DNA from: Myxococcales bacterium
Lineage (GTDB): Bacteria > Myxococcota > Myxococcia > Myxococcales > JAJYLH01
DNA: 64,000 nt
Assembly: GCA_021787845.1 (NCBI GenBank)
Contig: JAJYLH010000012.1
Location: 33,017 to 97,016, forward strand
Direction of reading: 5' to 3'
The notes under the pieces: model-generated
Seen by the model: only the letters and a program-made list of their open reading frames with translations
Databases searched by the model: none
Told to the model about the DNA's origin: nothing
Program-made: the position numbers and the translations under genes
Part shown: positions 37,807-47,080 of the stretch, in pieces
How the letters are laid out: every line of letters starts with the position of its first letter
Numbering within the stretch: the stretch's first letter is position 1

Positions 37807-39252
37807 ATGAGGTTGCGCCGCTCACTCGTGTTCTGGCTCTGCCTATCGGCGACCGCCTGCTCGTGCGGCAACGCGGCGAATCCGGCGCCGGACGCGTCAG
37901 GCACGGATGGCGGGACCGGTACCGGAGTCATCGTCACCGGAACGGCCGATGCGGGCACGGCCGATGCGGGCACGGCCGATGCGGGCACGGCCGATGCGGG
38001 CACGGCCGATGCGGGCACGGCCGACGCGGGCACGGCCGACGCGGGCACCCAGGATGGTGGCAGCGCTGATGGAGGGCTTCCGCCGGAATCGGCCGCCTGC
38101 GCGAACCATCGAGGAACCCCCAACGACTGTTGGGGGGAGTGGCTGAAGGAAACCGGGACCCCGATATTCGGCCCCCAGCCGGTGGGCGGGCTCGGGGCGG
38201 GACCGTGGCCGACGGCAGCGCTCGAGGTCTGGGGGAGCGCTGAAGGAATCCCCGAGCCGATTCTGGGGGTCTCCACCGACCTGGCGGAAAACGTCTACGC
38301 GGTCAGCTCCGACGCGCTCTACGTCCGCCGGGTGGGCGAGCCGACCTTCACCGGCTACGCCAGGAACACGAACGGCCTACGCGACTATCCGCTCTTGTCG
38401 GTCGCCGGCGGCGCGGCCGGGGTCGCCTACGTCGGCTACGAGGGCGACTGCAACTTCGACCTGGACACCGACCCCATCGACGTGAAGCGGAGCGGGGACG
38501 TCCAGAAGGTCGTGCTGACCCCGACCGGCATCACCGCCACGACCTGGGACACCCATAATTCGAACTCGCCGCTCTCGGGGTACTTCGACCACTCGCGGTG
38601 CATCTTCCGCATCGTGGTGCCGCGGCATGGTCTGGCGGCGGGCGAAATCTACCTGGGTACCGAGCACGGCGTCGTCCGCTACCAGGGCGAGGTGAAGTAC
38701 GCGGATCACCGGCACATCGCCACCCTGGTCGACGGGTCGCAGCACTTCGGCTCGGTGCTCGGGCTCTCGGTCAGCGACACCGGAACCGTTTGGTTCGGCA
38801 ACGACTACCAGCTCGGCGGTCTCGCCTACACCCCGAGGCTCTACGAATGGTATTTCGACGATCCGTGGATCTTCCCGGGCAACGCGTTCGGTGCCGAGGG
38901 CGATCGCAACCAGTACGTGGGGGTGGTCCAGGATTCGAAGGGCAACGTCTGGGCTGCCGCGCAAGGTCACGGGCTCGCGCACCTCATCGTCTCGCCGAGC
39001 GGGAGGTCCGCGACCGTGGAGACCTTGAGCGTGCCCGACTCGGCCATCAACCACCTGGTCATCGATGGCGACGACACGCTCTGGCTCGCGACCGACAGCG
39101 GCGTCTACCACAGCGACCAGAACGGCCAGAGCTGGCAGAAGCTCGCTGGAGCCGGCGGGCACGCCTACGAGCTGTTCATCGACGACCTGGTCACCCCGCG
39201 CACGGTCTGGGTCGCGACCTCCGAGGGGGTTGTCGCCTACCGGGTGCCCTAG
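37807..39252 (+). CDS. Beta-propeller lipoprotein with GTADA repeats
   Basis: A 481-residue lipoprotein. Signal ends at TAC (Cys18), then Gly/Asp-rich linker, seven GTADA pentapeptides (15-bp units, 37943-38047), and a propeller-like domain with recurring VSTDLAENVYAVSSDALYV, LGLSVSDTGTVWFGNDY, DGDDTLWLATDSGVYHS and DDLVTPRTVWVATSEGVV blades. Resembles two-component-regulator/YncE-type propellers. Function unknown. Confidence 0.8.
   Translation: MRLRRSLVFWLCLSATACSCGNAANPAPDASGTDGGTGTGVIVTGTADAGTADAGTADAGTADAGTADAGTADAGTADAGTQDGGSADGGLPPESAACANHRGTPNDCWGEWLKETGTPIFGPQPVGGLGAGPWPTAALEVWGSAEGIPEPILGVSTDLAENVYAVSSDALYVRRVGEPTFTGYARNTNGLRDYPLLSVAGGAAGVAYVGYEGDCNFDLDTDPIDVKRSGDVQKVVLTPTGITATTWDTHNSNSPLSGYFDHSRCIFRIVVPRHGLAAGEIYLGTEHGVVRYQGEVKYADHRHIATLVDGSQHFGSVLGLSVSDTGTVWFGNDYQLGGLAYTPRLYEWYFDDPWIFPGNAFGAEGDRNQYVGVVQDSKGNVWAAAQGHGLAHLIVSPSGRSATVETLSVPDSAINHLVIDGDDTLWLATDSGVYHSDQNGQSWQKLAGAGGHAYELFIDDLVTPRTVWVATSEGVVAYRVP
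37943..38047 (+). repeat. 15-bp coding tandem repeats (GTADA)
   Basis: Seven almost identical 15-bp units (GGCACGGCCGATGCG) in the propeller lipoprotein linker. They could change in number by slippage without shifting frame. Confidence 0.85.
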
Positions 39253-39335
39253 GGGAAGGTGAAAGCGCTTTCGGGATCCGTGCCGGCGAGGCTGTCGGCC
39301 CGCGGTCCCTCGGCGGCGGTCCGCCGGCCACGCCA

Positions 39336-39387
39336 ATCGGTCTGATCGGACGGATCCGACCGATCGGTCTGATCGGTCTGATCGGTC
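39336..39387. repeat. GATC 9-bp array, longest copy
   Basis: About 52 bases of GATC-headed 9-bp units between the propeller lipoprotein and folK genes. The run ends with perfect copies of GATCGGTCT. Confidence 0.85.
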
Positions 39388-39410
39388 GAAAGCCCGGAAT
39401 CGCTGCGCGA

Positions 39411-39905
39411 TCAGAACGCCAGCCCGGTCTTGCGCACGGCGGCGCGCGCCGTCGGGTCGAGCGCCGCTAGGAGTGCGTCAACGCTACCGTACCCCGGAAG
39501 GACGAAATCGGGCGCGACTTCGGCGAGGGGTACGAGGACGAACGCCCGCCGGTGCGCCTCCGGATGCGGGAGCACCAGGAGCGGCTCGCGCACCACCTGG
39601 TCGTCCACCGCGAGCAGATCGAGGTCGATGGTCCGCGGCCGCCATCGTCCGTTACGCACCCGGCCGAGAGCGCTTTCGATGCCCAGCAGCCCTTCCAGGA
39701 GCCGATGGGGATCGAGACCGGTCTCGAGGAGCACGACGGCGTTCAGGAAGCTCGGCTGCGGCGGTCCCACCGGCGCCGTCTCGTAGAGGCCGGAGCGCGC
39801 GACGGTCCGGCCGAGGCGACCGAGCGACCGCGCGGCGGCGCGCAGGTTTTCCGCCCGGTCCCCCAAGTTGGAACCGAGGGCCACGGCAGCGGTGCAGGGC
39901 GGCAT
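39411..39905 (-). CDS. folK: 2-amino-4-hydroxy-6-hydroxymethyldihydropteridine pyrophosphokinase
   Basis: HPPK of folate biosynthesis transfers pyrophosphate from ATP to 6-hydroxymethyl-dihydropterin. The 164-residue length is typical. Motifs: ALGSNLGDRAENL, SGLYETAPVGPPQPSFLNAVV, GRWRPRTIDLDLL and LPHPEAHRRAFVLVPLAEV. The start is 5 bp after the galT-like stop, suggesting coupling. Confidence 0.95.
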   Translation of the reverse strand: MPPCTAAVALGSNLGDRAENLRAAARSLGRLGRTVARSGLYETAPVGPPQPSFLNAVVLLETGLDPHRLLEGLLGIESALGRVRNGRWRPRTIDLDLLAVDDQVVREPLLVLPHPEAHRRAFVLVPLAEVAPDFVLPGYGSVDALLAALDPTARAAVRKTGLAF

Positions 39906-39910
39906 GAGAT

Positions 39911-40906
39911 TCAGGTAGAGGCCCACTCGCGCAGGAAGGCGGCCGCGGTCTCCGGCGCGACCGGGTTGACGGTCAACGCCGCCGCCGCTTCCAGGGCTGG
40001 CTGCGCCGACAGCCGCGGCACCAGCTCGAGCCGCCAGTGGAAATGGCGCAGCAAGCTCTCCCGCAGCGGTCCCGTCCGGAGGTAGAGCTCGTGCGCGGGC
40101 CGTTCGAGCGCGCCGTCGAGCTTGCGCGCGACCTCGCTCAAGAGCGACGCCATCGCCTCCAGCGCCTCGTGGCTCTCGTGCTCCAGGTGCGAGGCGTGGC
40201 GCCGGGGCGAAAGGTGCACCTCGAACGGGCGCGCCGCCGCGAACGGCGCGTAGGCCACGGCCCGGTCGTTCTCGGCCACCAGCCGCACCTCGTCGCGCAG
40301 CTCCTTGCGCACGATCTCGCAGGTCAGGCAGCGACCGGTCCGCTCGAAATGGGCGCGGGTGCGGGCAAGCTCCGCCTCCAGGCTCGGCGCGAGGAAGGGC
40401 AGCGCCATGAGCTGCGAGTGCGGGTGTTCGATGAGCGCGCCGTCGCCTTCGCTGCGAAAGACCACGATCGACTCCAGGCGTCCGTCCTGCGACAGGTCGC
40501 GCAGCCTCGCCTGCCAGGCGACCAGGACCCGGGTGATCTCCGCCGGCGTGTACTCCGAGAGCGCTGCCGCATGGCGTGGGAGCTCGGCCACCACCTCGTG
40601 CGCGCCGATGCCGTGGACCCGGTCGAAGGGGCCGTCGCCGTCGCGGTCGAGCTCGCCTTCGACGTGCAGCGCCGGGGCCGGGTTCGGCATCACCCGGACC
40701 GCCCAGCCGGAGCCGTCCCGGGGGCCCCCGGAGGGGCGCCAGGCATAGACCTCGGGCGGCGTCAGCGCCTCCTCGCCCGGACACAAGGGACACAGCCCGC
40801 CCGCCGGCGCCGGGCGGGGCCGCCGGAAATCCGCCGGCCGCCGCGCGCGCTCGGGCGCCACCACCACCCAGCGCCCGCTCAACGGGTCTCGTCGCAGCTC
40901 GCTCAT
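39911..40906 (-). CDS. galT: Galactose-1-phosphate uridylyltransferase family protein
   Basis: A HIT-superfamily nucleotidyltransferase, 331 residues. Active-site HPH triad in ALIEHPHSQLMALPF (catalytic His of HPHSQ), a zinc-type CPLC near residue 40, and the C-terminal HFHWRLELVP motif are visible. In family terms it moves UMP between glucose-1-P and galactose-1-P. No other Leloir gene is adjacent, so the true sugar-nucleotide substrate is open. The symbol is by family only. It is transcribed with folK. Confidence 0.85.
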   Translation of the reverse strand: MSELRRDPLSGRWVVVAPERARRPADFRRPRPAPAGGLCPLCPGEEALTPPEVYAWRPSGGPRDGSGWAVRVMPNPAPALHVEGELDRDGDGPFDRVHGIGAHEVVAELPRHAAALSEYTPAEITRVLVAWQARLRDLSQDGRLESIVVFRSEGDGALIEHPHSQLMALPFLAPSLEAELARTRAHFERTGRCLTCEIVRKELRDEVRLVAENDRAVAYAPFAAARPFEVHLSPRRHASHLEHESHEALEAMASLLSEVARKLDGALERPAHELYLRTGPLRESLLRHFHWRLELVPRLSAQPALEAAAALTVNPVAPETAAAFLREWAST

Positions 40907-41296
40907 GCCTCGAAAGAGCCTCCTTCGCGATCCGAGACAATACGCTTGACGCCGCGCTCGGCGCGACAGGACGGGCGGGGTCGACCCGGGCGTCGGCGGG
41001 ACCTCCGGCGCTCGCTCGCCCGACGAAACGGCAGCCGCCGGCTAGCTCGAACTCTCCGCCGAAGGCGTGCCCGCCGCGGATTTCGCGCCCTCGGCTTTCG
41101 CCGCCGCCGCCCACGACGCGACCGAATTCTCTGTCGCCACGAGGCCAAGATGCTGGAAACATCCCGATCAGCTCCAAGATCGAGCTCGGGTTGTCGGCGA
41201 AAGCCCGCGCTATGATGGCCGAAGAGCTCAGGGTGAGCGGTCCAGGGCACCTCTATACCGGACACTCGAGCGAGGGGCTGGCCTCGGGAGAAGAGA
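40907..41296. other. Gene-free 390-bp gap
   Basis: Between the divergent galT-like and RNase J genes. I see no supportable gene. A segment TCCAAGATCGAGCTCGGGTTG at 41175-41195 resembles TCCAAGGTCGAGCTTGGGTTG at 22009-22029. No clear promoter boxes. Confidence 0.5.
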
Positions 41297-42940
41297 ATGA
41301 CGGTGCGGCTCGTCGCGCTGGGGGGCCTGGGCGAAGTCGGGATGAACGCGTTCGTGGTCGAGGAGGGCGGCCGCCGGGTGCTCGTCGATTGCGGGGTCCT
41401 CTTTCCGAACGACCAGGTTCTCGGCGTCGAGGTGGCGGTGCCCGACCTGCGCTACCTGCGCGAGGCGGGCGGCCTGGACGCGGTGCTCGTCACCCACGGC
41501 CACGAGGATCACATCGGCGGCCTGCCGTCGCTCCTGCGCGAGCTCGAGGCGCCCGTCTACGGGACGCGCTTCACGCTGGCGCTCGTCCGGGAGCGGCTGG
41601 AGGAGCACGAGCTGCGGGTGCCGCTCGTCGAGGTCCAGCCGCGGGAGGTCTTCGAGGCCGGGCCGTTCCTGGTGGAGCCGGTGCGGGTCGCGCACTCGAT
41701 TCCCGACGGCGTCGGCTACGCCATTCAGACCGGCGAGGGCACGGTCGTCCACACCGGCGACTGGAAGATCGACCCGACCCCGGCGGGCGGCGAGCGTCTC
41801 GACCTCGCGCGCTTCGCCGAGCTCGGCCGGGCGGGCGTCACCGCGCTGCTCTCCGACTCCACCAACGCCGAGCGGGAGGGCTTCTCGGTCAGTGAGAGCG
41901 AGGTCGCTGCCGCTTTCCACCGGCGCTTCCGGGAAGCGAAAGGCCGCCTCGTGGTCGCGCTCTTCGCCTCGAACGTCCACCGCATCCAGAGCATCCTGCG
42001 CATCGCCGCCGCCATCGAGCGCAAGGTGACGCTCGCTGGCCGGAGCCTCGCCCGCAACGTCCGCATCGCCCAGGGCCTGGGGATGCTCGAAGTGCCGCCG
42101 GGGGTGCTGGTGGAGCAGGAGACCGCGGCTGGCTTGCCGCCGGCGGAGGTGATCGTCCTGGCCTCGGGAGCGCAAGGGGAGGCCGGCAGCGCTCTCGCCC
42201 GGATGGCGACCGGCGACTACCCGCCGCTCGCGATCGAGCCGGGCGACACCGTCCTCTTCTCTTCCCGCTCGATTCCCGGGAACGAAATCGCCATCGGCCA
42301 GCTCGCGAACCGGCTCGCCCGGCGCGGCGCCGAGGTGGTCGACCGCGCGCTGGACCCGATCCACGCCTCCGGCCACGCACAGGCGCGCGAGCAGCAGATT
42401 CTTCTCGACGCCCTGCGGCCCGAGCATTTCGTCCCGATTCACGGCGAGTACCGGATGCTGCTCGCCCACGCGAAGACCGCGCTCGGCATGGGGATGAGCG
42501 CGAGCCAGGTCTTCGTCGTCGAGGACGGCGAGAGCCTGGAAGTCGAAAGCGGACGCATGCGGCAGGGCGAGAGCGTTCCCGTGGGGCGCGTCTGGCTCGA
42601 CACCCGGCGCGGGCTCGACGTCTCGGAGATCGTGCTGCGCGAGCGGGGCCTGATCTCCGAGCAGGGGCTGGTGCTGGCGCTGGTCGTCGCCGACCGCAAG
42701 ACCGGCGAGCTGGTGCGGGGGCCGGAGCTGTCCGGCCGAGGCGTCGCGCACTTCGCCGAGGGCACCGACCTCCACGAGGAGGCGCTGCGCCTGTCACGGG
42801 AAGCGCTCCTGGAGCTGTCGCCCGAGTCGCGCACGCTCGCGAGCGCGCTGGAGGAAGCCCTGAGCCGCGGGGTGCGCCGGGCGTTTCGACGCGAGACCGG
42901 CAAGCGCCCCGCCGTGCTGCCGGTCGCCGTGATGCTCTAG
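41297..42940 (+). CDS. rnj: Ribonuclease J
   Basis: RNA-processing metallo-beta-lactamase of the RNase J family, 547 residues. The zinc motif HGHEDHIGG gives His67, His69, Asp71, His72. Further ligands are in VRVAHSIPDGVGYAI and VVHTGDWKIDP, and the beta-CASP domain has LLSDSTNAEREG, FASNVHRIQSI, SSRSIPGNE and IHASGHAQ. The C-terminal domain is complete. It probably functions as a 5'-3' exonuclease and endonuclease. It lies 46 bp before the HEAT gene. Confidence 0.95.
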   Translation: MTVRLVALGGLGEVGMNAFVVEEGGRRVLVDCGVLFPNDQVLGVEVAVPDLRYLREAGGLDAVLVTHGHEDHIGGLPSLLRELEAPVYGTRFTLALVRERLEEHELRVPLVEVQPREVFEAGPFLVEPVRVAHSIPDGVGYAIQTGEGTVVHTGDWKIDPTPAGGERLDLARFAELGRAGVTALLSDSTNAEREGFSVSESEVAAAFHRRFREAKGRLVVALFASNVHRIQSILRIAAAIERKVTLAGRSLARNVRIAQGLGMLEVPPGVLVEQETAAGLPPAEVIVLASGAQGEAGSALARMATGDYPPLAIEPGDTVLFSSRSIPGNEIAIGQLANRLARRGAEVVDRALDPIHASGHAQAREQQILLDALRPEHFVPIHGEYRMLLAHAKTALGMGMSASQVFVVEDGESLEVESGRMRQGESVPVGRVWLDTRRGLDVSEIVLRERGLISEQGLVLALVVADRKTGELVRGPELSGRGVAHFAEGTDLHEEALRLSREALLELSPESRTLASALEEALSRGVRRAFRRETGKRPAVLPVAVML

Positions 42941-42986
42941 CTCGAAGACGGAAGGACGAGGCGCGAGCGCGCTAGAGTATCTTTCG

Positions 42987-44372
42987 ATGACCCTCGCCAC
43001 GGGACCGGATCCGGAAGCGCTCCTGACCACCGCACTGGAGAAGCTCTTGTACCTGGAGACGCGCCTCGAGTCGGCCGAGGCCGCACGCGAGGAAGCGTCC
43101 CGCGAGAGCGCGCGCCATCAGCGGGCGGCGGCCGAGGCGCGGCGGGCACTGGCCGAGTGGCAGCGGCGGGCGCGCGACGCTCAGGTGCAGGCGGAGAGCG
43201 CCGAACGGGCGGCGGCCGCCTGGCGCGCGACCGTGGAGGCAAGACCGCTGCCGGCGACCCAGACCGAAGCCGAGCTCCAGGAGAAGCTCGCCGCCGCGAA
43301 CGGGCGCATCGAGCGCTACGACCGCGAGCGCGAGGCGTGGCTCGACCGGATGGTGTCGCTCTCGCGCTTGCACGACGAGGACGACGACGGCCTCGACCTG
43401 GGCTCGTTCATCGCCGAGCTGCGTTCGGAGCTGATGGCGCTCAAGCGCGGCGAGACGCACCTGCCGGCGACGTTCGCCGACCGGCCGCCGGCCCCCGACG
43501 CGGCATCGCTCGTCGCCCAGGCCCCCACCCCGGAAGTCGACGCGGTGGAGCTGTTGGAGCGCGCCCGGCTCTCCCGTCCGGAGCGGACGCTCGCGAGGCT
43601 CTGCGCGCGCGACCTGGAGAGCGACTCGGCGACCGTGCGCCAGCGCGCGGCCGAGCGGCTGGCGGAAGCGAACGTGTCCGCGCTCAACCCGGTGGCGCAG
43701 GCGAAGCTCGCTCTGGAGCCGGAAGCCCACGTGCGCGTCGCCTTGCTCGACCTCCTCGCGAGGACCGGCGGCGCTTCCGCTTCCCTCGCGCTCGACCGGG
43801 CGCTGGCGGACCCGGACCCGCGCGTGCGCGCGCACGCGGTGGAGGCCCTGGCGCGGCGGGGCGACGAGGGGGTGAGCGTGGCGCTGGCCGATCCGTCCGC
43901 GGCGGTTCGCAGAAGGGCTCTCGCTCGGCTCACCCGCGACGGCCGGTCGCTCGACGCGCTCGCAGACGCCCTGGGCGACGACGATCCATCGGTGCGCAGG
44001 GTGGCAGCGCTGGCGCTCGCCGCGCGCCCGGGGAGCGAGACCGAAGCCGTTCTCCAGCAGGCCGCCCAATCCGCGGACGGCGAGACGCGCGCCCTCGCCC
44101 GGCAGGCGCTCACCCGGCGTGGCCAGAAGGTGCGCCCGGCGTCGAGCGGGGGCGAATCCGAGCTCGCCGCGAACGACCGATCGTCGCCTGCGCCCGACGC
44201 CGCGCTCGACGCCCGGGTGGTCGACGAAATCCGCGCGGCGCTGCGCGGGCGCACGCCGGACGAGCTGCGGGACCGGCTGGGCGCGCCGGTCGAGCGGGTT
44301 TCCGCCGCGGTCGAACGGCTGGTGTCCGCGGGCACGCTGGTCTGGCGAGGCCGCAAGCTCTACCAGCCCTGA
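42987..44372 (+). CDS. Coiled-coil/HEAT-repeat protein with C-terminal winged-helix-like domain
   Basis: A 461-residue cytosolic protein. Residues about 14-130 form a long charged coiled coil (AEAAREEASRESARHQRAAAEAR). Residues about 190-385 are HEAT repeats (ARTGGASASLALDRALADPDPRVRAHAVEAL and DDDPSVRRVAALALAARPG). The last 60 residues look like a winged-helix (DARVVDEIRAALRG, DRLGAPVERVSAAVERLVSAGTLVWRG). It may be a scaffold. It stands between RNase J and ParA in one direction. Confidence 0.75.
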   Translation: MTLATGPDPEALLTTALEKLLYLETRLESAEAAREEASRESARHQRAAAEARRALAEWQRRARDAQVQAESAERAAAAWRATVEARPLPATQTEAELQEKLAAANGRIERYDREREAWLDRMVSLSRLHDEDDDGLDLGSFIAELRSELMALKRGETHLPATFADRPPAPDAASLVAQAPTPEVDAVELLERARLSRPERTLARLCARDLESDSATVRQRAAERLAEANVSALNPVAQAKLALEPEAHVRVALLDLLARTGGASASLALDRALADPDPRVRAHAVEALARRGDEGVSVALADPSAAVRRRALARLTRDGRSLDALADALGDDDPSVRRVAALALAARPGSETEAVLQQAAQSADGETRALARQALTRRGQKVRPASSGGESELAANDRSSPAPDAALDARVVDEIRAALRGRTPDELRDRLGAPVERVSAAVERLVSAGTLVWRGRKLYQP

Positions 44373-44468
44373 AGGGGCGGCGAGCCCGTCGGCCTCCGGG
44401 GAGCCTCCCGGCCGGCGAGCCGCATACCCTTCGCACAAAACGCATTCGCTGTGATAGACAGGTCGGTC

Positions 44469-45476
44469 ATGGGGCTGGCCAGCGTTCGCTACACGCCCAA
44501 GCGCTTCGCCCATCTGCTCGGCATCTCGACGCGCGAGCTGGCCGACGGGGAGGCGAGCGGGCCCCTGTTGTCGCTCAAGGCGCAGGAGCCCGGCGAGACC
44601 AAGATCACCTACACGCCCGACGACCTCGCCCGCTACCGCGAGGTGCTCTCGCGCCAGCCAGCACCGCTTTCGCCCTCCAGGCAGCTCTTCCTGAACTTCA
44701 AGGGCGGCACCGGCAAGACCAGCATCTCGACGAGCTACGCCTTTCGCCTCGCCGAACGGGGCCATCGGGTGCTGGTGGTCGACCTGGACAGCCAGGGCCA
44801 CGCGACCAAGTGCCTGGGGCTGGAGCCCGACGACTACGAGCGCACCCTCGCCGACGCGCTCATCAAACGCCAGTCCATCCGCGAGGTCCGGGTGCCCAGC
44901 GGCTTCCCCGGGCTCGACGTGGTTCCTTCGAACCTCAACATGTCGACGGTGGACTTGGCGCTGATGCCGCTCGCCGGCCGCGAGTTCCGGCTGCGCAACA
45001 CGCTGAAGGAAATCGAAGCCGACTACGACGCCATCGTGATGGACGCGCCGCCCTCGTTCGGGCTGTTGAACCTGAACGCGCTAATCGCCTCGGACACGCT
45101 CGTCGTCCCGGTGCTGGCGGACTTCCTCTCCTTCCACGGGCTCAAGCTGCTCTTCGAGACGGTGCGCTCGCTCGAGGACGACCTGCAGCACGTGCTCCAG
45201 CACATCTTCATCGTCCTGAACGGCTTCAACGCGACCTACAAGATCGCCAAGGAATCGAAGGAGGCGCTGGAGCGGCACTACCAGGAGTACCTGCTCAAGG
45301 CGATCATCCGGCAGGACGCCCGCTTCGCGCAGGCGTCGAGCGAAGGGGTGCCGGTCTTCGCCTACGATCCCGAGTCCAAGGGCGCCGAGGACATCGAGGC
45401 GGTGCTGGACGAGGTGTGCGCGCGTCTGTCGAGCGCGGCGCCCGACCAGCCGGCCGTCAAGGCGCAGGCGAGCTGA
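44469..45476 (+). CDS. ParA/MinD-type ATPase with N-terminal MerR-like domain
   Basis: A chromosome-, plasmid- or cargo-positioning ATPase, 335 residues from ATG 44469 (AGG seven bases upstream); a GTG at 44451 is also in frame. Residues 1-70 look like a MerR-type DNA-binding or dimerisation part (YTPKRFAHLLGISTRELADG). The deviant Walker A KGGTGKTS (78-85) has its signature lysines, with Walker A' VLVVDLDSQGHATKCLG and Walker B AIVMDAPPSF. No parB or parS candidate is adjacent. The next gene encodes a coiled-coil protein 5 bp downstream and could be its partner. Confidence 0.9.
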   Translation: MGLASVRYTPKRFAHLLGISTRELADGEASGPLLSLKAQEPGETKITYTPDDLARYREVLSRQPAPLSPSRQLFLNFKGGTGKTSISTSYAFRLAERGHRVLVVDLDSQGHATKCLGLEPDDYERTLADALIKRQSIREVRVPSGFPGLDVVPSNLNMSTVDLALMPLAGREFRLRNTLKEIEADYDAIVMDAPPSFGLLNLNALIASDTLVVPVLADFLSFHGLKLLFETVRSLEDDLQHVLQHIFIVLNGFNATYKIAKESKEALERHYQEYLLKAIIRQDARFAQASSEGVPVFAYDPESKGAEDIEAVLDEVCARLSSAAPDQPAVKAQAS

Positions 45477-45481
45477 CCAAC

Positions 45482-46930
45482 GTGGCGAAGTGGGGTTTCG
45501 ACGAGAACGTCTCCCGGGTCAAGCCGCACCTCAAGGGCGCGGTCTCCCCTCGGGGTCCCCTCCCGTCGCCACAGGAGCCGACCGAGCCGCCTCCGGCTCG
45601 CCCCGGGGAGCCGGAAGCGCTGCCGCCGGCCGAAACCGCCGTCGAACACCGGCGCCGGTCGGTGGTGCGCGACCTGATGCACGTGTCGGACGAGGTGGCG
45701 GCGGCGGAAGCAGCGGCGGCCGCGACGGTCGCGCAGGCGGACGCTCCCGAGAACGTCACGGTTCCTTCGGCGTTCCTGAAGATGCCCGCGGCGCCGGAGC
45801 CGCTGGCGCCGCCCGCCGAGGAAATCCCCGCCGGTGAGCGCGCGCCGGAAAAGAAGGCCGTGGCGCGCTCCCGGCCCCCGCGTGAACCCTTGCCCGAGCC
45901 GGCAGCGCATCGGGTTACCGGCAGCGCCGCCGCCCCCGATGTCGAGGCGGCGGCCGTGGAGGTCGGCGCCGAGCCGCCACCCGAGCCGGACCGCGGTGCC
46001 TGGAAGGACCCGCTCGCGGCGATCGATCCCGCCGGAGAAGACCGCGCGCCCTTGAAGCCCCTCGACGAGCCGATGGTGACGTCGCCTCCTCCGACGCCGG
46101 CGGCCGTGTCGCCAGCGACGAGGAGGTCGGAACCGGCCTCGAGCGCGCCCGAGCCGGTGCCGCCCGCGGGCGAATCGACGATGGAAGCGCTCCTGGAGAG
46201 CGACGGCGCTCTCGGGGCCACGCACGCGGTGCCGCGGGACGAGGACGCCGCCGCGCGCCGCGCGGACATCAAGCGCCGCGCCGCGGGCCTCGCCCAGGTC
46301 GCGCCGCCGGCGCCGGTCGGAGAGCTCCCCGACCTCGACGATTTCTCCGACATCGAGGCCGCCGCGCAGCTCGCCGCCGATCTCGAACGCGCCCTCGAGG
46401 AGGCCGCCGAGGCGAACGAGAGCCTCCGGCGCGACCTGGCGGCGGCGCTGGACGACCTCGCCCGGTCGACCGCCGAAGGGAAGCGGCTGCGCGAGAAGCT
46501 CGGCCGGTCCGAAGCCGATGCCCAGGAGCGCTCCCGGGTTGTTCAGGACCTGGTCCGCGAGATGGAGCTCCTGGAAGGCGAACGCGACGGCGCGCTCCTG
46601 CAAGCGGCCGACGCCGCGCTGTCGACCGACGAGGTCAACGAGCGGCTCCTCGCGAGCGAACGCCGGGTGCAGGGGCTCGAACGCGCGCTCGCCGACTCGA
46701 ACGCCCGCACCCAGCGTTTCGAGGAAGCCGCCCGCACCCAGGCCGCCCAGCGCGCCGCCCTGCGCACCGAGCTCGAGAGCGTCCGCCGCGAGCGCGACGC
46801 CTTGGTCGGCAGGAACGCCGAGCTCGAACGCGAACGCGAAGCGCTCTCCCGGTCCCGCCAGGCGCTCGACGAAGTCCACCGCGCGCTCTCGGAAGCGCGC
46901 GCGCGCGCCCAGCGGATCCGCTCGCGCTAG
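45482..46930 (+). CDS. Coiled-coil protein, possible ParA partner
   Basis: A 482-residue protein that I do not recognise. GTG start at 45482, 5 bp after the ParA stop. It begins MAKWGFDENVSRVKPHLKG, a short basic-aromatic N-terminus. Residues about 20-280 are Pro/Ala/Glu-rich and probably disordered (with RRRSVVRDLMHVSDEVAAAE as one structured island). Residues about 285-482 form a long coiled coil (ADLERALEEAAEANESLRR onward). Basic N-terminal peptides in ParB-type partners stimulate ParA ATPases, so this may be a cargo adaptor. It shows no ParB fold. Confidence 0.7.
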   Translation: MAKWGFDENVSRVKPHLKGAVSPRGPLPSPQEPTEPPPARPGEPEALPPAETAVEHRRRSVVRDLMHVSDEVAAAEAAAAATVAQADAPENVTVPSAFLKMPAAPEPLAPPAEEIPAGERAPEKKAVARSRPPREPLPEPAAHRVTGSAAAPDVEAAAVEVGAEPPPEPDRGAWKDPLAAIDPAGEDRAPLKPLDEPMVTSPPPTPAAVSPATRRSEPASSAPEPVPPAGESTMEALLESDGALGATHAVPRDEDAAARRADIKRRAAGLAQVAPPAPVGELPDLDDFSDIEAAAQLAADLERALEEAAEANESLRRDLAAALDDLARSTAEGKRLREKLGRSEADAQERSRVVQDLVREMELLEGERDGALLQAADAALSTDEVNERLLASERRVQGLERALADSNARTQRFEEAARTQAAQRAALRTELESVRRERDALVGRNAELEREREALSRSRQALDEVHRALSEARARAQRIRSR

Positions 46931-47080
46931 CGGAGCGAATCACGTCGCGGTCGAACCGCGACCTCGCGCTCGGCGCCGCAGCCGGCGGGTGACCTTCCAC
47001 CAAGCGCAGGTTCTTCCTCGTTTTTTTCGCGCGAGCGAGTAGATTCGCCGCCTCGTTTCCCTTGGAAAGGGGCGTAACGC

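Noticed and set aside
43157..45481. Upstream extension of the coiled-coil gene frame to 43157
   Set aside because: The frame is open only as a shadow of the HEAT and ParA genes; real protein character begins at GTG 45482.
45482..46930. ParB partner of the ParA ATPase
   Set aside because: No ParB CTPase (GERRxR) motif or helix-turn-helix; only disordered and coiled-coil sequence.
46985..47035. Terminator before pepA (run of seven T at 47020)
   Set aside because: The T run is not preceded by a stable hairpin on the plus strand.
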